Assembly: GCF_018860755.1 (NCBI RefSeq)
Contig: NZ_JAHKPW010000058.1
Coordinates: 79,753 to 143,752 of the forward strand
DNA: 64,000 nucleotides
Source of the DNA: Colwellia sp. D2M02
Lineage (GTDB): Bacteria > Pseudomonadota > Gammaproteobacteria > Enterobacterales > Alteromonadaceae
Direction: 5' to 3'
Shown in pieces: positions 18,256 to 28,113 of the stretch. Position numbers and translations under genes: made by a program. The notes beneath the pieces were generated by a model. It saw nothing but the letters and a program-made list of their open reading frames with translations, was not told the DNA's origin and ran no database searches. The first letter of the stretch is position 1. Every line of letters starts with the position of its first letter.

Positions 18256-18611
18256 TAGTTATATTGACCACGTTCAATTTCAACACCTACCGTTTGCGTA
18301 TTATGCACTGCACCGGGTTTACCAATGCTTAGCTTTAACCAAGGAATCTGGTACTGAGTCATTAAAAAGTTAGCTAAACGCTCTGCTAAGGTTTCAATTA
18401 AGTCAACGGGGTTTTCATTAGCAAAACGCTCAACGGCAAGTGAAATATCCGCATAATCTAAGGTTTTGGCTAACTCGTCATTTTTTGCTGCTGCGGCAAT
18501 ATTCCAACCCATGGCTAAGTCTATTATTAAGGTTTGCTTTATTTCTTTTTCCCACTGATAAAAACCAATCGTTGTTTGTATGCTCAAACCTTTGATGAAA
18601 ACTTTATCCAT
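18255..18611 (-). CDS. folB: Dihydroneopterin aldolase FolB
   Basis: A 118-residue aldolase that converts dihydroneopterin to the substrate of FolK. Family signs are the opening DKVFIKGLSIQTTIGFYQWE, DYADISLAVERF and the Glu-bearing ETLAERLANFLM. Length fits FolB (about 120). It is upstream of and overlaps folK; the two catalyse consecutive steps. Confidence 0.95.
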   Translation of the reverse strand: MDKVFIKGLSIQTTIGFYQWEKEIKQTLIIDLAMGWNIAAAAKNDELAKTLDYADISLAVERFANENPVDLIETLAERLANFLMTQYQIPWLKLSIGKPGAVHNTQTVGVEIERGQYN

Positions 18612-18841
18612 TATTGCTCTCTAGTACTCTTTATCGGTAATCGTGCCATAGTCATACAAGCTTAAACGTATTATTAGTTTGACTATATGCTCTAATTAAT
18701 TATATTTTTACAAAATAAACGCCGAGTTTACCTGTGTAACTGTAGAAAAACTAGCGCAGAACAAGATAGAATAATAAATGTCGAAACTTTTTTAGTTTAC
18801 CCCTTTGCCTTAACAGATATTTAGTAACGGATTTCTCATAT

Positions 18842-19432
18842 ATGTTGATATTAACGCTTGCCATGATTATTGCGGCCTATTTAATAGGTTCAATTTCTAG
18901 TGCAATTTTAATATGCAAAGCGTTAGGCTTACCTGACCCAAGAACTTTCGGCTCTAAAAACCCTGGCGCAACTAATGTGTTGCGTATATCAAATAAAATG
19001 GTAGCACTAACGGTGCTGATGCTTGATGTATTAAAAGGCACTATTCCGGTATGGGGCGCTTACTTTTTAGCGGTTGAACCTTTGTATTTAGGCTTTGTTG
19101 GTGTAGCTGCTTGTTTAGGGCACATGTACCCAGTATTTTTTGGCTTCAAAGGTGGTAAGGCAGTTGCTACTGCATTAGGCACTTTGCTTCCTATTGGATT
19201 TACTTTAGGAGCCTTATTAATGGCAACATGGCTGGCGGTAGTTAAGGTAACTAAGTACTCAAGTTTAGCCGCTATTATTACGGTGTCACTTGCACCGATT
19301 TATGTCTATTTGCTTAAACCTTTATATGTTTACCCTACGTTAATGCTCAGTGCGCTGATTATTTTTAGGCATCGTGCGAATATTGCTCGATTATTAACAG
19401 GTACAGAAAGCAAAATAACTCATAAAATTTAA
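18842..19432 (+). CDS. plsY: Glycerol-3-phosphate acyltransferase PlsY
   Basis: A 196-residue inner-membrane enzyme that acylates glycerol 3-phosphate from acyl-phosphate to start phospholipid synthesis. Signature loops are [12 protein letters not shown] (around residue 38) and [14 protein letters not shown] (around 105), between several membrane helices. It is divergent from folB, a common gammaproteobacterial arrangement, with tsaD convergent downstream. Confidence 0.96.
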   Translation: MLILTLAMIIAAYLIGSISSAILICKALGLPDPRTFGSKNPGATNVLRISNKMVALTVLMLDVLKGTIPVWGAYFLAVEPLYLGFVGVAACLGHMYPVFFGFKGGKAVATALGTLLPIGFTLGALLMATWLAVVKVTKYSSLAAIITVSLAPIYVYLLKPLYVYPTLMLSALIIFRHRANIARLLTGTESKITHKI

Positions 19433-19443
19433 AATTTGATTTT

Positions 19444-19496
19444 TTTTGCTTATATTTCAATTTGTTAAATGTCTCTTAAGCCGAGTTCAGGTTAAG
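19444..19496. repeat. Copy of the 15.6-kb dispersed repeat end
   Basis: The segment reading TTTGCTTATATTTCAATTTG onward through TTAAGCCGAGTTCAGGTTAAG matches the reverse complement of 15645-15697 at nearly all of about 51 positions. It lies between the convergent plsY and tsaD genes. Only one end of the palindromic element is present here. Confidence 0.65.
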
Positions 19497-19533
19497 TTAG
19501 CTGTAATAAACAACTCACTTAACTCTCAACTGA

Positions 19534-20574
19534 CTAATCTTGTTTTACTGGTGGCAATGAGTCGAGTGACCAGCGAGGGCTAGCCTTAAAGGTTAAATCG
19601 GCATCAGTACCTGATTTTAAGCGCTGCATACCTGCATAAGCGATCATAGCGCCGTTGTCGGTGCAAAACTCAGGGCGAGGGTAGAAAACACTACCACCAA
19701 GCTTTTTAGTTGTTATTGCTAATTTTTCTCTAAGGCTGGTATTTGCGCTGACACCACCGGCAATCACCAAACGCTTTAATCCTTCTTGCTGTAAAGCACG
19801 TTTGCACTTTATTGCCAGAGTATCAACTACCGCTTGTTGAAATGCATTAGCAATATCTGCGTGGGTTTGTGCAAGTTCATCTGCTGATAAATTAGTGCAT
19901 TCTTTGCGAACTAAAGTACCTGCTGCTGTTTTTAAACCGCTAAAGCTGAAATCTAAGCCGGGTCTGTCGGTCATTGGGCGAGGTAATTTAAAGCGACCAG
20001 CAACACCTTGTTCTGCCATTTTAGATAATGCAGGACCGCCGGGGTAATCTAAGCCTAGTAACTTAGCTGTTTTATCGAATGCTTCGCCGGCAGCATCGTC
20101 TACCGACTCACCTAATAGTTTGTACTCGCCAATAGCATCAACGCGTACCAACATAGTATGTCCGCCTGAAACTAATAATGCGACAAACGGAAATTCAGGA
20201 ATATCATCTTCTAACATCGGCGCAAGTAAATGACCTTCCATATGATGTACTGGCACCGCGGGTAAATTCCAACCGTAAGCTAAACTGCGACCGATAGAGC
20301 AGCCAACAAGTAAAGCGCCAACTAATCCAGGGCCTGCGGTGTAGGCAACACCGTCTAAATCTTGTGGAGTTAATTGAGCGTCAGCCAGCACTTCTTTAAT
20401 TAAAGGGATTGTTTTGCGGACATGATCACGCGATGCTAATTCAGGCACAACTCCACCGTAATCAGCATGTACCGCTATTTGGCTATAAAGGCGATGTGCC
20501 AAAATACCTTGCTCATCATCATAAATAGCAATACCAGTTTCATCACAAGAGGTTTCAATACCTAAAATACGCAT
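19534..20574 (-). CDS. tsaD: tRNA threonylcarbamoyladenosine synthase subunit TsaD
   Basis: A 346-residue ASKHA-fold metalloprotein that transfers the threonylcarbamoyl group to A37 of ANN-decoding tRNAs with TsaB and TsaE. It opens [14 protein letters not shown], carries metal ligands in VHHMEGH near residue 110, and has VSGGHTML and [13 protein letters not shown]. It is divergent from rpsU, the conserved layout for this region. Confidence 0.96.
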   Translation of the reverse strand: MRILGIETSCDETGIAIYDDEQGILAHRLYSQIAVHADYGGVVPELASRDHVRKTIPLIKEVLADAQLTPQDLDGVAYTAGPGLVGALLVGCSIGRSLAYGWNLPAVPVHHMEGHLLAPMLEDDIPEFPFVALLVSGGHTMLVRVDAIGEYKLLGESVDDAAGEAFDKTAKLLGLDYPGGPALSKMAEQGVAGRFKLPRPMTDRPGLDFSFSGLKTAAGTLVRKECTNLSADELAQTHADIANAFQQAVVDTLAIKCKRALQQEGLKRLVIAGGVSANTSLREKLAITTKKLGGSVFYPRPEFCTDNGAMIAYAGMQRLKSGTDADLTFKASPRWSLDSLPPVKQD

Positions 20575-20828
20575 AACATTGAGCCTTAGAAAAAAAGAGA
20601 GCGGCGATTTTACCTGTCATTGCTCTTTTTCTCCAGAATTAACTCAGTAGATTGATAAAATAGCCTTTACTTTATACTCTCGTTAGCAGTAGAATACGGC
20701 ACCAATTTTTGATAGAGCGGGTGGAGATGAAGCAAATATAACTAACTTAGCGTTAAAACTAAGGGAAATGAGTTAATTTTGCGGGAATCAATACCGATTT
20801 TATAGATACATACTAAGGTAAAAAGTAC

Positions 20829-21044
20829 ATGCCAGTAATTAAAGTAAGAGAGAACGAACCATTTGACGTAGCATTACGTCGTTTTAAACGTTCATGTGAA
20901 AAAGCAGGAATCCTTTCAGAAGTTCGTCGTCGCGAATGTTATGAAAAGCCAACTTGGGAACGTAAACGTAAGAAAGCTGCTGCGGTAAAACGTGCTGCTA
21001 AAAAAGTTTCTCGTGAGAACGCTCGTCGCGTTCGCATGTACTAA
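20829..21044 (+). CDS. rpsU: 30S ribosomal protein S21
   Basis: A 71-residue basic protein of the small ribosomal subunit needed near the mRNA start site. The sequence [20 protein letters not shown] and the Arg/Lys-rich tail are standard. It is the first gene of the macromolecular synthesis operon (rpsU-yqeY-dnaG-rpoD) that ties translation, replication and transcription. A 254-base leader precedes it; TTGATA (20652) and TATACT (20673) resemble promoter boxes but are only 15 bases apart. Confidence 0.97.
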   Translation: MPVIKVRENEPFDVALRRFKRSCEKAGILSEVRRRECYEKPTWERKRKKAAAVKRAAKKVSRENARRVRMY

Positions 21045-21082
21045 GAAATATCTTAGTATAGTTATCTAAGAGCTTGATTTAG

Positions 21083-21529
21083 ATGTCACTTCTAATACAA
21101 CTCAACGATGAAATGAAAGTCGCTATGCGAGCTAAAGACAAATTACGTCTTGGTGTTATTCGCATGGCGCTATCAGCTGTTAAGCAAGCTGAGATTGATC
21201 ACAATACCGAAGCAACAGATGACAATGTTATTGCCGTATTAACCAAAATGGTTAAACAGCGTAAAGAGTCTATTAAAATGTTTAGCGAAGGTGGTCGTGA
21301 TGAATTAGCTGAAAAAGAAGCTGCTGAAGTTATTGCTTTAGAGTTTTTCTTACCTCAGCCATTAAGTCATACTGAAATTAATGAATTAATCGCTAATGCA
21401 ATTAACGAAACCGGTGCTAGCTCTATGGCTGACATGGGCAAGGTAATGGCAGTATTAAAACCATTAATGCAAGGTAAAGCCGACATGGGCGCAGTAAGCG
21501 GTCAAGTTAGAGCAGCACTTAACGCATAA
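21083..21529 (+). CDS. YqeY/GatB-like domain protein
   Basis: A 148-residue helical protein of the YqeY family, related to the tail domain of GatB amidotransferases and presumed to touch tRNA. Segments KVAMRAKDKLRLGVIRM and the C-terminal DMGKVMAVLKP with GKADMG are typical. It sits between rpsU and dnaG, its usual place in gammaproteobacteria, and ends at a strong terminator, so dnaG expression likely depends on readthrough or a second promoter. Confidence 0.92.
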   Translation: MSLLIQLNDEMKVAMRAKDKLRLGVIRMALSAVKQAEIDHNTEATDDNVIAVLTKMVKQRKESIKMFSEGGRDELAEKEAAEVIALEFFLPQPLSHTEINELIANAINETGASSMADMGKVMAVLKPLMQGKADMGAVSGQVRAALNA

Positions 21530-21550
21530 GTATTACTTTTCAAAGTATTA

Positions 21551-21590
21551 TAAAAAAACCGCAAGTGCCTAGCACTTGCGGTTTTTGTTT
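21551..21590 (+). terminator. Terminator between yqeY and dnaG
   Basis: Arms AAACCGCAAGTGC (21556-21568) and GCACTTGCGGTTT (21572-21584) with a 3-base loop and T-rich 3' side. A terminator upstream of dnaG is a known device in this operon to keep primase low relative to S21 and sigma70. Confidence 0.88.
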
Positions 21591-21717
21591 TTTGAACACT
21601 AAATAACCTGAGTTCAGACTCAATAATTATTCACACAGCTAAAATAGCTAGCACTTTATCAGTGCTTTTTGTGTAGAATAGCCCAGTAATTTTATTTTTT
21701 TGAATGACTAATCAAGT

Positions 21718-23475
21718 ATGGCCGGACGTATATCTCGACAGTTTATAGATGATTTATTAGCACGAGCAGATATTGTTGAGCTAGTTGATTCGCGTGTACC
21801 GCTCAAAAAAGCCGGTAAAAATTATCAAGCCTGTTGCCCTTTTCATAATGAAAAATCCCCATCGTTTACAGTAAGCCAAGATAAACAGTTTTATCACTGC
21901 TTTGGTTGTGGTGAGCATGGTAACGCCATTTCATTTTTAATGGAGTTTGATCGTCTTGACTTTGTTGATGCTATTGAAGAGCTAGCATCACACTGTGGTA
22001 TGGAGGTTATACGAGAAGAAAACACTACCAGCCCAGCGGAGCAACGCCGCCAACAGCAAATACATCAACAAAAGCAAGATGATTACGAGTTGATGTTACA
22101 AGTAAGTCGATTTTTCCAGCAGCAATTAAAAGTGGCGGATGATAAAGACGTTGCTATTGAGTACTTAAAAGGTCGTGGCTTAAGTGGTGAAATCGTTAAG
22201 CGCTTTGGCATTGGTTATATTAGTAATGCTTGGGACGGCATGATGAGCGTTTTTGGTCGCAGTAAAAGTGCTAATCAGCAATTGGTTGATTTAGGTATGG
22301 CCATTTCTGGCGAGCAAAATCGCCCTTATGACAGATTTCGTGGTCGTATTATGTTTCCAATACGTGATAAACGAGGTCGTGTTATTGGTTTTGGTGGTCG
22401 AGTGCTCGGTAATGAAAAACCTAAATATTTAAACTCCCCTGAAACACGCGTATACAGTAAAGGGCAAGAGCTTTATGGCTTGTATGAAGCCAAACAAGCG
22501 AGCAAAGATCTTAAACGTTTAGTGGTAGTAGAAGGTTATATGGACGTGGTTGCTTTGGCGCAACATGGCGTTGATTACGCAGTAGCATCACTAGGCACCG
22601 CAACCACTTTTGAGCAACTACAAACATTATTTAGAACGGTTAATGATGTTGTTTGTTGTTACGATGGCGATAAAGCAGGGCGTGGCGCTGCGTGGCGTGC
22701 TATGGAAAATGCTCTGCCATTAATGCGAGATGGTTTTTCATTAAAATTTGTATTTTTACCTGACGGTGAAGATCCCGACTCATTAATTAGAGAGCAAGGT
22801 AAGCAAGCTTTTGAAGACATTATTGAAAGCGCAGTTCCCTTATCAAAATTTTTATTTGAACAGCTAATGCAGCAAGTCGATATGAATTCATTTGAAGGGC
22901 GAGGCGCATTAGTCGAAATGTTTAACCCTTACTTAGCCAAACTGCCTGATAGCAACTTAAAGGATGCAATGTTAAATGATATTGCAAATAACTTTGGCAC
23001 AGGCAGCGAGCAGTTTTTAACAAAACTCACCAAAAATATCCAACCAGAAAAGCCAGTACAAAAAGCTAAAACTAGCTCTAAAGTAACGCCTGTAAGACTC
23101 GCGATTGCCTTATTGTTAGAGCAACCCAGTATTGCTCAAAGCTTAGGGCACGTTGATGTGTTGCGCCCATTAACTATGCCAGGCATACCTCTTTTGATTC
23201 AGGTACTTGAAATTTGTTTAGACAAGCCCAATATAAAATCAGCACAGCTATTAGAATTTTTTAGAGATACAGAGCAAGGTAAGCAACTCGCTAAGTTAAT
23301 GTGCTGGCAACATCATATAGAGCCTGAAGCAGCACAAGATGTATTTTTAGATAGTATTGAAAAATTGCTGAATAATTTTGTTGAACAACGCACAGAAGTG
23401 TTATTGCAAAAAGCACGTCTTGGGCAAATGGATCATAATGAAAAGCAAGAGCTGCAAGCATTATTGAATGCTTAA
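21718..23475 (+). CDS. dnaG: DNA primase DnaG
   Basis: A 585-residue primase that makes RNA primers at the replication fork. An N-terminal CHC2 zinc ribbon (CCPFHNEKSPSF to FHCFGCGEHG-like YHCFGCGEHG, residues 38-66) is followed by the catalytic TOPRIM core with VVEGYMDVVAL and CCYDGDKAG. The C-terminal helicase-binding region is less conserved. Length is typical. Confidence 0.97.
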   Translation: MAGRISRQFIDDLLARADIVELVDSRVPLKKAGKNYQACCPFHNEKSPSFTVSQDKQFYHCFGCGEHGNAISFLMEFDRLDFVDAIEELASHCGMEVIREENTTSPAEQRRQQQIHQQKQDDYELMLQVSRFFQQQLKVADDKDVAIEYLKGRGLSGEIVKRFGIGYISNAWDGMMSVFGRSKSANQQLVDLGMAISGEQNRPYDRFRGRIMFPIRDKRGRVIGFGGRVLGNEKPKYLNSPETRVYSKGQELYGLYEAKQASKDLKRLVVVEGYMDVVALAQHGVDYAVASLGTATTFEQLQTLFRTVNDVVCCYDGDKAGRGAAWRAMENALPLMRDGFSLKFVFLPDGEDPDSLIREQGKQAFEDIIESAVPLSKFLFEQLMQQVDMNSFEGRGALVEMFNPYLAKLPDSNLKDAMLNDIANNFGTGSEQFLTKLTKNIQPEKPVQKAKTSSKVTPVRLAIALLLEQPSIAQSLGHVDVLRPLTMPGIPLLIQVLEICLDKPNIKSAQLLEFFRDTEQGKQLAKLMCWQHHIEPEAAQDVFLDSIEKLLNNFVEQRTEVLLQKARLGQMDHNEKQELQALLNA

Positions 23476-23663
23476 CGAATAAATTTTTATTAAGGCTGGA
23501 TTTTATAGCTTTTGACGCTAAAATTAAGCAGTGTATCTGCTGGTAACTGCTCAAAAAATTCGCTATAATTTCCTGCTTTATTGTGTGTGTGGTATTTGTG
23601 AAAGACTTCTCATTTGCACATATTTATATTCCATATTTATAATTCATAGGTGGACACTCGTCA

Positions 23664-25511
23664 ATGGACAAAGCCCCTCAATCTAGACTTAAAGACTTAA
23701 TAACCAAAGGTAAAGAACAAGGTTATTTAACGTTTGCGCAAGTTAATGATCATCTTCCACAAGACATAATCGACTCAGATCAAGTTGAAGACATTGTAAG
23801 TATGATCAACGATATGGGTATTCAAGTATTTGAAAGCGCACCAGATCAAGATACCTTGATGATGAGTGAAGCGAATACCGATGAAGATGCCGCTGAAGCT
23901 GCTGCTCAAGCACTTGCCACAGTTGAAAGTGAAATTGGTCGCACAACTGACCCTGTACGTATGTATATGCGTGAAATGGGTACGGTAGAACTATTAACCC
24001 GTAAAGGTGAAATAGTTATTGCGAAGCGTATCGAAGAAGGTATTAAAGAAGTACAACGTAGTGTTTCTGAGTATCCGCCAGCGATTAATTACCTCCTTGA
24101 AATGTGGGACAATTATGAAGCTGAAGAATTACGTTTAACTGACATTATCACCGGGTTTTTAGACCCAGATGCTGAAGATGATGATATTGCTGCTGCAGCA
24201 ACACATGTAGGATCTGAGTTATCTAAAGAAGACTTAGAAGACGAAGATACCGAAGACAGCGACGAAGATGACGAGGATGAGGAAGAAGAAGATACTGGTC
24301 CTGATCCTGAATTAGCGCGTGAAAAATTCACTGAATTGCGCGTAGCACATGAAAATGCCACCAAACTGATTAAAGCAAAAGGTCGTGGTCATAAAGACGC
24401 ACAACTTGCTGTTGATGCGGTTGCTGATGTATTTAAAGAGTTTCGTTTAATTCCAAAATTATTTGATAAATTAGTCGTTAACATGCGAAGCATGATGGAC
24501 AGATTACGTGTTCAAGAACGATTAATTATGAAGCACTGTGTTGTTGGTGCTGGCATGCCAAAAACAACTTTCATTAAGATCTTCCCAGGTAATGAAACGT
24601 CAAAAGACTGGTTTGAAGCAGAAAAAGCTGCAGGGCATAGCTACTCAGCCAAACTAGGCGACATAGAGCTTGATGTAGAGCGTTGTATTTATAAGTTAAA
24701 CCAAGTTGAAGAAGAAACATTCTTAAACATTCACGGTATTAAAGATATTAACCGTCGTATGTCAATTGGTGAAGCAAAAGCACGACGTGCTAAAAAAGAA
24801 ATGGTTGAAGCTAACTTACGTTTAGTTATTTCAATTGCTAAAAAATACACTAACCGTGGCTTGCAGTTCCTTGACCTTATTCAAGAAGGTAACATCGGCT
24901 TAATGAAAGCCGTTGATAAATTTGAATACCGTCGTGGTTATAAATTCTCAACATATGCCACATGGTGGATTCGCCAAGCAATTACGCGTTCTATTGCCGA
25001 CCAAGCAAGAACTATCCGTATTCCGGTGCATATGATTGAAACCATTAACAAGCTTAATCGTGTTTCACGTCAAATGTTACAAGAAATGGGACGTGAGCCT
25101 ACACCTGAAGAATTAGCTGAACGTATGATAATGCCAGAAGATAAAATTCGTAAGGTATTAAAAATAGCGAAAGAGCCAATTTCAATGGAAACACCGATTG
25201 GCGATGATGAAGATTCACACTTAGGTGACTTTATTGAAGATGGTAGTGGTGAATTACCGGTAGATTCAGCAACTGCTGAAAACCTTAAAGGTGCGACTCA
25301 CGAAGTGTTAGCAGGCTTAACAGCTCGCGAAGCTAAAGTATTAAGAATGCGTTTTGGTATTGATATGAATACCGACCATACTTTAGAAGAAGTAGGTAAG
25401 CAATTTGATGTAACACGTGAACGTATTCGTCAAATTGAAGCGAAAGCACTACGTAAACTTCGTCATCCATCACGTTCAGAGCAATTAAAAAGCTTCTTAG
25501 ACGGTGAATAA
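23664..25511 (+). CDS. rpoD: RNA polymerase sigma factor RpoD (sigma70)
   Basis: The 615-residue housekeeping sigma factor. Region 1.1 is at the N-terminus. An acidic, non-conserved insert rich in Asp and Glu lies around residues 190-215. Region 2 has [21 protein letters not shown], which contacts the -10 element. Region 4 ends in [19 protein letters not shown], which contacts the -35 element. It is the last gene of the operon and is followed by a terminator. Confidence 0.98.
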   Translation: MDKAPQSRLKDLITKGKEQGYLTFAQVNDHLPQDIIDSDQVEDIVSMINDMGIQVFESAPDQDTLMMSEANTDEDAAEAAAQALATVESEIGRTTDPVRMYMREMGTVELLTRKGEIVIAKRIEEGIKEVQRSVSEYPPAINYLLEMWDNYEAEELRLTDIITGFLDPDAEDDDIAAAATHVGSELSKEDLEDEDTEDSDEDDEDEEEEDTGPDPELAREKFTELRVAHENATKLIKAKGRGHKDAQLAVDAVADVFKEFRLIPKLFDKLVVNMRSMMDRLRVQERLIMKHCVVGAGMPKTTFIKIFPGNETSKDWFEAEKAAGHSYSAKLGDIELDVERCIYKLNQVEEETFLNIHGIKDINRRMSIGEAKARRAKKEMVEANLRLVISIAKKYTNRGLQFLDLIQEGNIGLMKAVDKFEYRRGYKFSTYATWWIRQAITRSIADQARTIRIPVHMIETINKLNRVSRQMLQEMGREPTPEELAERMIMPEDKIRKVLKIAKEPISMETPIGDDEDSHLGDFIEDGSGELPVDSATAENLKGATHEVLAGLTAREAKVLRMRFGIDMNTDHTLEEVGKQFDVTRERIRQIEAKALRKLRHPSRSEQLKSFLDGE

Positions 25512-25556
25512 TACCTAGATAAAATACACTGTGTAATATTTAGTGTAAGTTATAAA

Positions 25557-25591
25557 AGAGTAAATTAGTTAAGCTAGTTTACTCTTTTTTT
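25557..25591 (+). terminator. Rho-independent terminator of rpoD
   Basis: Arms AGAGTAAATTAG (25557-25568) and CTAGTTTACTCT (25574-25585) followed by seven T residues. It ends the macromolecular synthesis operon. Confidence 0.88.
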
Positions 25592-25681
25592 ATGTCAGTA
25601 TATAAAATGAAAAGCTGCTGTTTTTTAACCGAAAACCCTGTAAACTTTTCACCAAACTTATTGCTTATTAATAGAGTTATT

Positions 25682-26299
25682 ATGTTACGTACATTAATCA
25701 CGATTGCTTTTAGTGCTTTACTTGCCGCACCTGCCTTTGCGGCACAAGAAAACAACTTCGAAATAACCCCTTTAATAGGTTATCGCTTTGGTGGTGATTT
25801 TGATGTTACCAACAACAGTAAAACCTCTAACCTTAAATTAATAGATGAAGTGAGTTACGGCTTACTCACAGCTTGGAAATACGATAAATTTAGACAAGGT
25901 GAATTTTTAATTAGCCACTATCAAACCAACTTTTCCCAACATAGCGATTTTATTCCATCAAATGATGAACTAGGCATAACCTATGCTCATTTAGGTGGCA
26001 ATGTTGCTATATCGCAAGGATTAGTGCCTATGTATGTTACAGGAGGCTTAGGCTTAACGTATTTATCACCACAAGATAGCCAACTTGACAGTGAAACTCG
26101 CTTTTCAATGAATATTGGTTTAATGACAAAACTGCCGATTACTGACAATGTAAATTTTCAATTAAGTGGTCGTGTATATGGTACTTTCTTTAATTCAGAC
26201 AGTAGTATTTTTTGTGATCAAAACAATTGTTTAATTTCAATCTCAAGTGATATTTGGGTGCAAAGCGAGGTGAATGCCGGTATTTCTATCGCATTTTAA
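25682..26299 (+). CDS. Outer-membrane beta-barrel family protein
   Basis: A 205-residue exported protein with a clear signal peptide ending AAPAFA-AQ (about residue 20). The mature part opens NNFEITPLIGYRFGGDFD, has alternating polar/hydrophobic strands typical of an eight-stranded barrel, and ends in a terminal phenylalanine (GISIAF), a BamA recognition mark. I chose the ATG at 25682 at the signal peptide; an upstream in-frame ATG at 25592 lies in the rpoD terminator. It resembles small OmpW/OmpA-type barrels, but the family is not certain. Two cysteines near the C-terminus sit in an apparent loop (FCDQNNCL). Confidence 0.7.
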   Translation: MLRTLITIAFSALLAAPAFAAQENNFEITPLIGYRFGGDFDVTNNSKTSNLKLIDEVSYGLLTAWKYDKFRQGEFLISHYQTNFSQHSDFIPSNDELGITYAHLGGNVAISQGLVPMYVTGGLGLTYLSPQDSQLDSETRFSMNIGLMTKLPITDNVNFQLSGRVYGTFFNSDSSIFCDQNNCLISISSDIWVQSEVNAGISIAF

Positions 26300-26484
26300 A
26301 GTGTAATAAGCCCACGAGTTAGCTTATTTGCTTAACAAATAAGCTAACAGTAAAAAAGAATAAAATATTTAAAGCTCTTTAGGTGACAATAAAATAAAAA
26401 ATGCTTATACTGCTCGCGCTTTAGTAAATCTTTCTGTTATTTATATACAGCCTGTACAAGACTTATTATTTCAATCTAAAAGAT

Positions 26485-26561
26485 GGCCCCTTAGCTCAGT
26501 TGGTTAGAGCATCCGACTCATAATCGGCAGGTCCCCTGTTCAAGTCAGGGAGGGGCCACCA
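26485..26561 (+). tRNA. tRNA-Ile2 (CAU anticodon, lysidine-type)
   Basis: A 77-base cloverleaf with CCA encoded. The acceptor stem is GGCCCCT/AGGGGCC, the D-arm TAGCTCAGTTGGTTAGAGC, the anticodon CAT at 26519-26521 and the T-loop TTCAAGT. CAU alone could mean methionine, but the acceptor stem and T-arm match E. coli ileX (tRNA-Ile2), not elongator Met, whose stem begins GGCTACG. TilS would convert C34 to lysidine so that it reads AUA. It stands as a single tRNA gene. Confidence 0.9.
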
Positions 26562-26613
26562 TTTTAATTGACCTTCTTTATAGTCCCAAATAATTAACAC
26601 TATTTACCCTGCT

Positions 26614-27024
26614 TTATGTTGATGACAATAGTTGATACTGAATAGTTTTATATAACAGTCCATTGATATACACCTCCATTTCATAAGTACCTGGCTTATC
26701 ACTACCCTGAGTTTTCATAAAGATCGCGCCTTTACCGTTAATTTGCATTGTTTTTCCCATTATTTTTTCAATATCAATCTCTTCAGGGAGAATGTGTATT
26801 GAGCCAACAGTGAAGTTTTCAGTGCTATTTTTTGAGATTATTACGCCGTATAACGAGTCTTTACCTTGTGTATTAATGGGTATCGTCGTCGTTTCTTTGA
26901 AGCCGATAGGCTCACCATATTCATTGTGAAGTACTAGACCAAACTCAAGTTTATAGTCAATTTCTGTTGCCCAAGTGGGTAGTTGCATTAGGTATAGGCT
27001 GATTGCTAGTAGTAAATATTTCAT
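26614..27024 (-). CDS. Hypothetical secreted protein
   Basis: A 136-residue protein I do not recognise. It has a signal peptide (KYLLLAISLYLMQLPTWA, cleavage after about 19) and a beta-rich mature part with no cysteine. It starts 10 bases after the stop of the PEP-CTERM VWA gene on the same strand, so the two are probably one operon and act in the same compartment. Confidence 0.6.
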   Translation of the reverse strand: MKYLLLAISLYLMQLPTWATEIDYKLEFGLVLHNEYGEPIGFKETTTIPINTQGKDSLYGVIISKNSTENFTVGSIHILPEEIDIEKIMGKTMQINGKGAIFMKTQGSDKPGTYEMEVYINGLLYKTIQYQLLSST

Positions 27025-27033
27025 AAAATTCTC

Positions 27034-27807
27034 CTAAATAAAGCGTTTTTTGTTGAAATAAAGAACAATAAAACTGATCAGTGCTAAGTAGATGGTTTTC
27101 GGCTCAGGAATTGGGGTGATCAAGTCTCCTGGTGGTATTAAGCCTTTAATTTCATAGGTTATTTTGGTTTCTATTGCACTTTGAAACTCGCTAAATGTTG
27201 CTGGCGCTAATAAGAAAGCGTTGTCACCGGCGACTACGCTATTGGTGTATTGGTCAATAACTCTTTGATTGGTCGTGATAACGATGCCGTTGATTTTGTC
27301 AATACCGGCAGCTAAGGCATCAGCGCTGGCTGTACTAGGTGAGCTACCACTGTTGTTTGTGCCATCCCCTGATACATCAATCACCTGAGATAAGCTTTCA
27401 AATCCATTGTTTTCAAATTGCGAGTAGCCATAATTTATGGCGCTACCAATAGCGGTCATACCAGAAAAAGGTCTTGCTAGCGTGTCAATGGTTGCGGCAA
27501 AAGCGTCGCCAGTATCAGCAGAGTCTATCAGTGTCCAATCAATCATAATTTCTTGTTGATCTCTGCCAGACCACATAATCAATTGCACGGCTATTTTACC
27601 ATTAATGCCACCAATAATGGCATTTTGAACATTGTCACTTTCAAATGCAGCTTTGTAACCTTGCATTTGTAAATTGTATTCACTGTTGTCGACACTGCCT
27701 GAAATATCAATAAGTAGCTGTAACTCAACGTCAACCATTTCAATGGCGAGTACGGTCGAGCTGGCTGATAACAACAGAAGTGAGAACAGCACACTAATTT
27801 TATTCAT
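27034..27807 (-). CDS. DUF1194 VWA-like protein with PEP-CTERM tail
   Basis: A 257-residue exported protein. The signal peptide (about 1-21) is followed by a von Willebrand A-like domain of the DUF1194 type: LLIDISGSVD carries the metal-site DxSxS pattern, with later VIDVSGDGTNN. The tail reads PIPEPKTIYLALISFIVL then a lysine/arginine end, i.e. a PEP-CTERM sorting signal: Pro-Glu-Pro, one membrane helix, basic cluster. Such proteins are processed by an exosortase and placed at the surface or in exopolysaccharide. The ATG at 27807 has GGGAG 8 bases upstream. No exosortase gene is in the window. Confidence 0.82.
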   Translation of the reverse strand: MNKISVLFSLLLLSASSTVLAIEMVDVELQLLIDISGSVDNSEYNLQMQGYKAAFESDNVQNAIIGGINGKIAVQLIMWSGRDQQEIMIDWTLIDSADTGDAFAATIDTLARPFSGMTAIGSAINYGYSQFENNGFESLSQVIDVSGDGTNNSGSSPSTASADALAAGIDKINGIVITTNQRVIDQYTNSVVAGDNAFLLAPATFSEFQSAIETKITYEIKGLIPPGDLITPIPEPKTIYLALISFIVLYFNKKRFI

Positions 27808-28113
27808 GAAGCACTCCCACACAGGTTTAAATTATTATGAAGGGGGTGTTACATTTTTAATGCCAACTTTTAAAGTGCTGTTAATATTGACTTTTATTTT
27901 AATAATTACTTTTAATCTAATTTAATTTGCAAATTGCCATAGTGAGATGTTGCAAAGTGCAACAGTTAACATGCTTGTTAGTAGGGAGATGTTGTACTTT
28001 TTACACTGTTTTTTTTCAAGGTTTTGATTTTTATTGTTATATTTTTTATTTAGCACAGTTGGCTACTTAATTGCTTTGGTGTAAGTGAACTTTAAAACAT
28101 TGAGGTAGATATT

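Noticed and set aside
20652..20678. Sigma70 promoter TTGATA/TATACT upstream of rpsU
   Set aside because: The spacer is 15 bases, shorter than the usual 16-18, so it is mentioned under rpsU but not listed as a promoter.
24113..24364. Serine-rich ORF opposite rpoD
   Set aside because: It is the antisense reading of the Asp/Glu-rich insert of sigma70.
26485..26561. tRNA-Met by its CAU anticodon
   Set aside because: The acceptor stem GGCCCCT/AGGGGCC and the T-arm match the Ile2 (lysidine) type, not initiator or elongator Met.
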